Shown here piece after piece: positions 59,613 through 64,000 of a stretch of DNA of 64,000 nucleotides. The translations under genes were made by a program, and so were the position numbers. This DNA comes from Candidatus Eiseniibacteriota bacterium (GTDB lineage: Bacteria; Eisenbacteria; RBG-16-71-46; CAIMUX01), in contig CAIMUX010000142.1 of assembly GCA_903844735.1 (NCBI GenBank), forward strand, positions 1 to 64,000, given 5' to 3'. The first letter of the stretch is position 1. Each line of letters starts with the position of its first letter. The notes beneath the pieces are model-generated. The model was not told where the DNA came from. It saw only the letters and a program-made list of their open reading frames with translations, and searched no databases.

Positions 59613-62551
59613 CGTCGCTCCTTCCGTTTTCCGCTGGGCGTGGTCGGGCGCAGAGGCACGCGGAGCCGGGCCCGCGTCCCTTTCCCCGGTTGGGAATCGA
59701 TCGTGAATGAGCCCCCGAGGTTCTCGAGTCTCTCCCGGATACTGAAGAGGCCGAAGCCTTCCGGCGAGTGGCCTGTGCGGGGCGCCCGCGGCGGGGTGGC
59801 GCCGATCCCATCGTCGGCGACCTCCAGGCGCAGGGTGTCGTCCCCGCGATCGAGGGTGATGTCGACCGTGCGGGCCCGGGCATGTTTGGCCACATTGACC
59901 AGCAGCTCCTGCACCGACTGGAAGACGAGGCCCAGGACGTCTCCCGGCAACTCGACCGGCAATCCATCGCCGTGGAATGAAGTGCTGAAGCTGTGCCGGG
60001 CTGCGAAACGCTCGAGAAGCCACTCCAGCGCCGGTTCCAGTCCCAGCTCGTACAGGATCGGGGGACTCAGTTCGAAGGTCAGCGTCCGGGTGTCCTGGAT
60101 CGACTGGTCGAGGAGGGCGCGCACCTCACTCAGGACACCATCGGAATCGACCCGTTCGACGCCGCCCAGCTTGATCCGGGCCATGGCGAGCGACTGTCCG
60201 ATCCGGTCGTGCAGCTCGGAGGCGATGCGGCGCCGTTCCCGCTGCTCGGCCAGCGCCAGTTCGGAAGAAAGCGAGCGGAGACGGGACTGGTATTCCATGA
60301 TCCGCCGCTCCGATTCTTTGCGCTCGGTGACGTCGGAGATGATGACGAGGGCCGCCCGTTGTTCGTTCCACGATCTGGCTAGGGGTTGGATTCGCGCCTC
60401 GAACCAGCCGAGGCGCCCGCGTACGACGCTGCGGACCGTGCTGATGACCTCCCGGTCGGTGTCGATGGCCCGACAGATCGACCGCACATGTGCGTCGGCG
60501 TACTCCGGGGGAAAGAGGTTCCACATGGCTCGACCGACCATCTGCTCCGGCGTGAGACCGAGAGCAGCCGCGGCAAACCCGTTGGAGAAGCGCACGATCC
60601 CGGGGTAATCGACGATGATGATCGGCTGATGGGCCCCCTCCACAAGGGTTCGGTATTTTTCCTCGCTGTCGCGCAAGGACGATTCGATCCGCTGTCGGTG
60701 AATCGTCGCACCGAGGATGTCACAGGCGGTGCACAGCGCCTCTTCCTCTCCGCTGGACCAGGGGATTGCCTCCGCGTCGTGGGCGATGGTCATGAGCCCC
60801 CACCAGGCGCCGGTGACGAAGACCGGCACGGCGAGAAGACCCAGAATCCCGCGTGCCCGAAGCGCAGCCGCGACGGGCTCGGGGAGCTCGTCGGTGCGGA
60901 AGCTGGCGCTTCGCAGTCGAGCCGCGGCGTCGATGAAGGGGACGAATCCAGGGTCATCCAGGTACAACGGGCCATCGAGGTTCTCGCCGTCGGTCGCCGG
61001 GCAACCGGGTGCTTCCCAGCTGGCCCGCAACGCGAGGACGCGGCGCCCTTCTTCCAGCGTACGGAGCTCCCAGAAGCGCACCCGTGCCACGCCGGTGGCG
61101 TGTCCGAGCCGTTCCATCACGTCGGCTATGACGGTCTCCCAGTTTGAGGAGCCGAGGAGGTGCTCGGCCGCGGTATTGACCGCAGCGAGGATCCGGTCGC
61201 GGCGGAGCAGATCCTCGGCGGTGGTGCGCTCGTGGGTGACGTCGCGACCCATTGCCTGGATTTCTACGATCCGGCCCGTGTCATCGTGAATGGCGAAGCT
61301 TTCCCAGGAGATCCATCGCTGTCTGCCGACCGGAAACGCGTGTTGCTCGTGGGCGACGTGGAAAGGCGGCGTACTCAAGGTCTCGATGAGCTCCCGGATG
61401 ATCTCCGACTCTTCCGGCGGCGCCGAGTCGATGATCGGTTGGCCCAAGACGGCCCGGCGATCAAGGCCGAAGAGTTGGTAGTACGCCTCGTTGGCGAACA
61501 CCAGACGGAAGTCGGGGGTCCAGCGCACGATGATGTGGCGCTGTGACTCCACCAACCCGCGGTAGCGCTCTTCGCTGGAGCGCAGGACTGACTCGGCGCG
61601 CTTGCGCGCGGTGATGTCCGTGGTGACGCCGCGGTATCCGATCAGCATCCCGGACTCGTTCAAGACCGGTGCGGCGTTGGTGCTGATCCAGACGATCTGG
61701 CCGGTGGCCGAAATCGCCCGATACTCGGCTACCCGGAGGTTCTCGATGCGCGCACTCACCTCCCGGAAGGCGGCGAGGCTCGCCGCTGCGTCATCGGGGG
61801 GGAGGAAATCGAACGGGGTTCTCCCCACTACGAGTTCGGGGGGGTAGCCGAGAACCTCCTGCACTCGGTCCGAACAGTAGGTGATCCGTCCCTCGGCGTC
61901 GGTCTCGAAGATATAGTCACTGGACGACTCGACGACCTGGCGATACCGCTCCTCGCTGCGACGGAGCGCCCGATCCGATTCGAGCCGGTGAAGGAAGGAT
62001 CCGATGATGCCGGCGAAGACGCGGAGCGCGTCCTTCTCCAGTTGAATCCAAGCGCGCGGCTCGTGACATTCCGACAGCGAGAGAAGGCCGGTCAGCCGCT
62101 TGTCCATGACGATCGGGACAGCCAGAAACGCCCGGACTCCCTTGGCTCGCAGTATCTCGCCGACCCGGCCGGGGAAGTCGTCCACAGACCCCTCTATCAT
62201 GTCGCCGCGTTGGAGGGTCTCGATCCAGCCACCAAGTCCCAGGCGGAGGAGAGGCATCGGTTTCGGTAGCACGACCTCTCCTGGTAGGGGCTCTCCGGGA
62301 TCGCGCCAGCGGGCCAGCGGCCGCGCTATGATCTCACCGTCGGATCCGGTCAGGTACTGGTCGAGCACGACGCTGGAGACGCCGACCGCGCGCCCCAGCC
62401 GCTCGAGCATCGCAGGTATCAGATCCTCCGTGCCGGAGGAGCTGACCAGGTCTGCGGCAGCATGCCCGATCGCCTCCAGGACGGCATCCCGTCGGAGGTG
62501 TTTGTCGACAGGTTGGGGTGGGGTGCCGGGTTGTGTTTGGTCGGCAGGCAA
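59609..62551 (-). CDS. Multi-sensor GAF/PAS histidine kinase (HisKA_3 type)
   Basis: About 980 residues from TTG 62551, chosen because GGAGG lies 5 bases upstream; the frame stays open to 62995 but that part is repeat-derived. There are no membrane segments, so it is a cytoplasmic sensor. The order is GAF (about 20-190), PAS (205-325), PAS (330-450), GAF (470-640), PAS (650-770), then a HisKA_3 dimerisation domain with phospho-His in RRRIASELHDRIGQSLA. A HATPase domain follows (N-box ELLVNVAKHA, VADDGIGA, GFGLFSIRERLENLGG). This is the NarX-like class that pairs with NarL regulators, as encoded next door. The two GAF domains suggest small-molecule or redox sensing; the ligand is unknown. Confidence 0.92.
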   Translation of the reverse strand: MPADQTQPGTPPQPVDKHLRRDAVLEAIGHAAADLVSSSGTEDLIPAMLERLGRAVGVSSVVLDQYLTGSDGEIIARPLARWRDPGEPLPGEVVLPKPMPLLRLGLGGWIETLQRGDMIEGSVDDFPGRVGEILRAKGVRAFLAVPIVMDKRLTGLLSLSECHEPRAWIQLEKDALRVFAGIIGSFLHRLESDRALRRSEERYRQVVESSSDYIFETDAEGRITYCSDRVQEVLGYPPELVVGRTPFDFLPPDDAAASLAAFREVSARIENLRVAEYRAISATGQIVWISTNAAPVLNESGMLIGYRGVTTDITARKRAESVLRSSEERYRGLVESQRHIIVRWTPDFRLVFANEAYYQLFGLDRRAVLGQPIIDSAPPEESEIIRELIETLSTPPFHVAHEQHAFPVGRQRWISWESFAIHDDTGRIVEIQAMGRDVTHERTTAEDLLRRDRILAAVNTAAEHLLGSSNWETVIADVMERLGHATGVARVRFWELRTLEEGRRVLALRASWEAPGCPATDGENLDGPLYLDDPGFVPFIDAAARLRSASFRTDELPEPVAAALRARGILGLLAVPVFVTGAWWGLMTIAHDAEAIPWSSGEEEALCTACDILGATIHRQRIESSLRDSEEKYRTLVEGAHQPIIIVDYPGIVRFSNGFAAAALGLTPEQMVGRAMWNLFPPEYADAHVRSICRAIDTDREVISTVRSVVRGRLGWFEARIQPLARSWNEQRAALVIISDVTERKESERRIMEYQSRLRSLSSELALAEQRERRRIASELHDRIGQSLAMARIKLGGVERVDSDGVLSEVRALLDQSIQDTRTLTFELSPPILYELGLEPALEWLLERFAARHSFSTSFHGDGLPVELPGDVLGLVFQSVQELLVNVAKHARARTVDITLDRGDDTLRLEVADDGIGATPPRAPRTGHSPEGFGLFSIRERLENLGGSFTIDSQPGKGTRARLRVPLRPTTPSGKRKERR

Positions 62552-62897
62552 ATCGTCCTCCGCTCGGGTCGGGCACGCGCGACTACGCGCGATAAGGCAC
62601 GTGGATCGTCGCAGGATCACGCACCCGCTGTCAAACCTACTGGGGTTTCCCGGGACTTGGAGTGGGCTTCGGGCTTCGGGCTTCTGAATCCTGACTTCTG
62701 TCACCTGCCACCTGTCACCTGTCTTCTGTCCCGCGCGCCTCGCGCTTTTCCGGTCGACAAAAGGCCGAGCTGCCGCGATGCGGCTTGCGGCGGCGCGTGG
62801 GTGCGGGCAAACTGGCACCGTGCGGTTGGCCGGCGGCCCATGGGGGCTGTGCGGAAGGGCTTCGCTGCGCGCGTTGTACGCTGCCGGAGGGAGATGC
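62552..62897. other. Divergent spacer between histidine kinase and DUF502 gene
   Basis: 346 bases containing the 62,665-62,734 repeat tract and presumably both promoters. The stretch just before the tract (GACTTGGAGTGGGCTTCGGG) closely matches the flank of the 48.1-kb element. No clear promoter hexamers were seen. Confidence 0.5.
62665..62734. repeat. 7-bp repeat tract, ten units
   Basis: Ten consecutive 7-bp units keep perfect register from 62665: GGCTTCG twice, GGCTTCT, GAATCCT, GACTTCT, GTCACCT, GCCACCT, GTCACCT, GTCTTCT and GTCCCGC. It joins the CTTCGGG-type and CTGACTT-type unit families in one tract, showing that they are variants of the same repeat. Confidence 0.85.
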
Positions 62898-63590
62898 GTG
62901 TCCGGATTGTCCCAAGCATTTCGCGAAGCGGGACGGTCGATTCGTTCCCGGCTGGTTTCGGGGATGGTGGTACTCGCCCCCGCGCTCGTGACCATCTGGA
63001 TTATGCGGTTCCTCTTTCACTTCCTCGACGCGTGGCTGCGGCCGGTGGAGGTGCAGATCTTCGGCCGCTACATCCCCGGCACCGGGTTGATTGCGACCTT
63101 CATCCTGATCTATCTCGTGGGGCTCGTTGCCGCGCACTTCATCGGGAGGGGGGTCATCCGCGGAACGGAGCGGCTCATCCTGCGGCTGCCGCTCATCGGG
63201 GACGTCTACGGTTCCAGCAAGCAGATCATGGAGGCGGTCTCCAATCCGCAGGCAATGGGGTTTCGCAAGGTCGTGAGCTTCGACTTTCCGTACCCCGGGA
63301 TTCGCGCCCTCGGTTTCGTCACGCGGGAGCTGGTTGCCCGGACCGGCGAGCGACTCTATGTCGTCTTCATGCCCACCACGCCGAATCCGACCACGGGATT
63401 CATGCTCTATCTGCCGGTGGAACTGGTGCAGGAGACGGGACTCTCCATCGACCAGGCGATCAAGATGGTGGTCTCGGGAGGAGTGGTGGCACCTGATTCG
63501 TTCCATCCCGAGGTGCCGTCGGCGTCCGGAGCACGACCCATCCCCAAAGGGAGCGCGCCGGACGATGGGGTTCCCCCGGGGTTCTGCTGA
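62898..63590 (+). CDS. DUF502 membrane protein
   Basis: About 230 residues from GTG 62898, supported by GGAGGGAG; an in-frame ATG exists at 62778. Two N-terminal membrane helices (LVSGMVVLAPALVTIWIMRF and GLIATFILIYLVGLVAAHFIG) are followed by the DUF502 core: LPLIGDVYGSSKQIMEAV, FRKVVSFDFPYPGI, LGFVTREL and VFMPTTPNPTTGFMLYLP. An Ala/Pro-rich tail of about 25 residues ends the protein. Members are inner-membrane proteins of unknown function. It is divergent from the histidine kinase and no partner is apparent. Confidence 0.9.
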   Translation: MSGLSQAFREAGRSIRSRLVSGMVVLAPALVTIWIMRFLFHFLDAWLRPVEVQIFGRYIPGTGLIATFILIYLVGLVAAHFIGRGVIRGTERLILRLPLIGDVYGSSKQIMEAVSNPQAMGFRKVVSFDFPYPGIRALGFVTRELVARTGERLYVVFMPTTPNPTTGFMLYLPVELVQETGLSIDQAIKMVVSGGVVAPDSFHPEVPSASGARPIPKGSAPDDGVPPGFC

Positions 63591-63626
63591 TCCCCCACCT
63601 TGGGCGGCATCCGCTGGCGAGACTTG

Positions 63627-63647
63627 GCTTCGGGCTTCAGGCTTCGG
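63627..63647. repeat. Short 7-bp repeat tract (GCTTCGG)
   Basis: Three units (GCTTCGG, GCTTCAG, GCTTCGG) follow GACTTG in the spacer after the DUF502 gene, the last member of the dispersed family in this window. Confidence 0.6.
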
Positions 63648-63730
63648 CGCGGGGTCAAGATATTCAGCCGAGCCGCATCTTCGGCGATCGGTCCCGCTGG
63701 CGAGCGGCTGCGGTTGGTGATCGCGGGCGT

Positions 63731-64000
63731 TCACTCCACCTCCACCTGCTCCCCCAACCCCAGCTCCCGCAACGCTGACTTAGTCTCCTCCAACTGCTGC
63801 GGGCTGATCCCTCCAGGCGGCTTCACCTCGACGGTCACTCGCAAACTGATCGAACTGCCAACCGAAAAGTGCGAAAGGACCTTGGTGTAGAAGGTCATCC
63901 ACTTCTGGGCAGGGACGACCCCGGACCAGCGGAAGCCCTGGGTGGCCGGCGCCGGAACGTCATCGCCCCCGCCGCCGATTCCGGGGAGGAGTCCCGAGTC
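63731..64000 (-). CDS. 3' end of an unidentified gene, resembling the tail of DUF499-type ATPases
   Basis: Minus strand, continuing past the window edge; the stop codon is at 63731-63733. The 89 visible residues read (in parts) FRWSGVVPAQKWMTFYTKVL, LRVTVEVKPPGGISPQQLEE and LRELGLGEQVEVE. The W-x-G-x-V-P-x-QKWM-FYTKVL pattern followed by a beta-strand/helix tail recalls the C-termini of some DUF499-domain ATPases associated with methylase and defence loci, but I recall this only loosely. The catalytic part is outside the window, so function cannot be assigned. Confidence 0.5.
   Translation of the reverse strand, partial: DSGLLPGIGGGGDDVPAPATQGFRWSGVVPAQKWMTFYTKVLSHFSVGSSISLRVTVEVKPPGGISPQQLEETKSALRELGLGEQVEVE

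Noticed and set aside
62552-62995. An N-terminal extension of 148 residues for the histidine kinase
   Set aside because: It would translate the 7-bp repeat tract and overlap the DUF502 gene start. The TTG at 62551 has a strong ribosome-binding site directly before the GAF domain.

Overview
The window is GC-rich DNA from a diderm (Gram-negative-type) bacterium. It encodes TolB, Pal, CpoB and two TonB/TolA-like proteins, an OmpA-type peptidoglycan anchor, two PorV/UPF0164-type outer-membrane barrels, and a giant secreted protein ending in a type IX secretion (T9SS)-like C-terminal sorting module. That combination, with many GTG/TTG starts, plant/cyanobacterial-type IspH and an NfnSL transhydrogenase, points to an uncultured lineage of the FCB superphylum (Eisenbacteria/Latescibacteria/Krumholzibacteria-like). 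The phylum is inference; no 16S or ribosomal marker lies in the window.

Layout. 1-4.1 kb: a hypothetical protein, purA, tRNA-Lys(TTT) and a divergent YchF-type GTPase. 4.1-24.3 kb: a 12-bp tandem repeat, then one uninterrupted gene of about 17.7 kb (about 5,906 residues) for an exported array of Ig-like modules carrying two paralogous von Willebrand A domains and a T9SS-like tail. A PorV-like barrel fused to a thrombospondin-type-3 loop and an OmpA domain follows immediately. 24.8-31.3 kb: groES-groEL, a DUF4342 protein, hflX, an M28 peptidase with an extra C-terminal domain, and a decayed nucleotidyltransferase. 31.3-33.4 kb (minus): an RluA-type pseudouridine synthase and a BaiN/YhiN flavoprotein. 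33.5-36.9 kb: a MocR/PdxR-like regulator with repeated boxes in its promoter, then pdxS and pdxT (deoxyxylulose-5-phosphate-independent PLP synthesis). 37-41.7 kb: a second PorV/PorQ protein, mutY (minus, unusual Fe-S loop), a DUF4398-like lipoprotein, an L,D-transpeptidase and its non-catalytic companion. 41.7-44.8 kb: a scrambled region with an antisense TolC-like remnant, then nfnL and nfnS (minus). 45.2-47.9 kb: tyrA (chorismate mutase-prephenate dehydrogenase) and ispH.

48.4-58.6 kb looks like one long operon: era, EamA transporter, FAD-linked dehydrogenase, ABC-class ATPase, two TonB/TolA-like proteins, tolB, pal, cpoB. Six of its seven junctions up to tolB are 4-base or near 4-base stop/start overlaps, and it closes with a strong hairpin. 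59-62.5 kb (minus): a large GAF/PAS histidine kinase and its NarL-type response regulator. 62.9-64 kb: a DUF502 membrane protein and the 3' end of a minus-strand gene resembling the tail of DUF499-type ATPases.

Two themes run through the non-coding DNA. Intergenic spacers repeatedly hold tracts of 7-bp repeats (CTTCGGG/CTGACTT-like), and two of these tracts belong to copies of a longer hairpin-like element in opposite orientation around tyrA-ispH. Separately, short tandem repeats with unit lengths that are multiples of three (12, 12, 15, 18, 30 bp) occur inside genes or in operon junctions. No CRISPR array, intact insertion sequence, prophage or integrase was seen.
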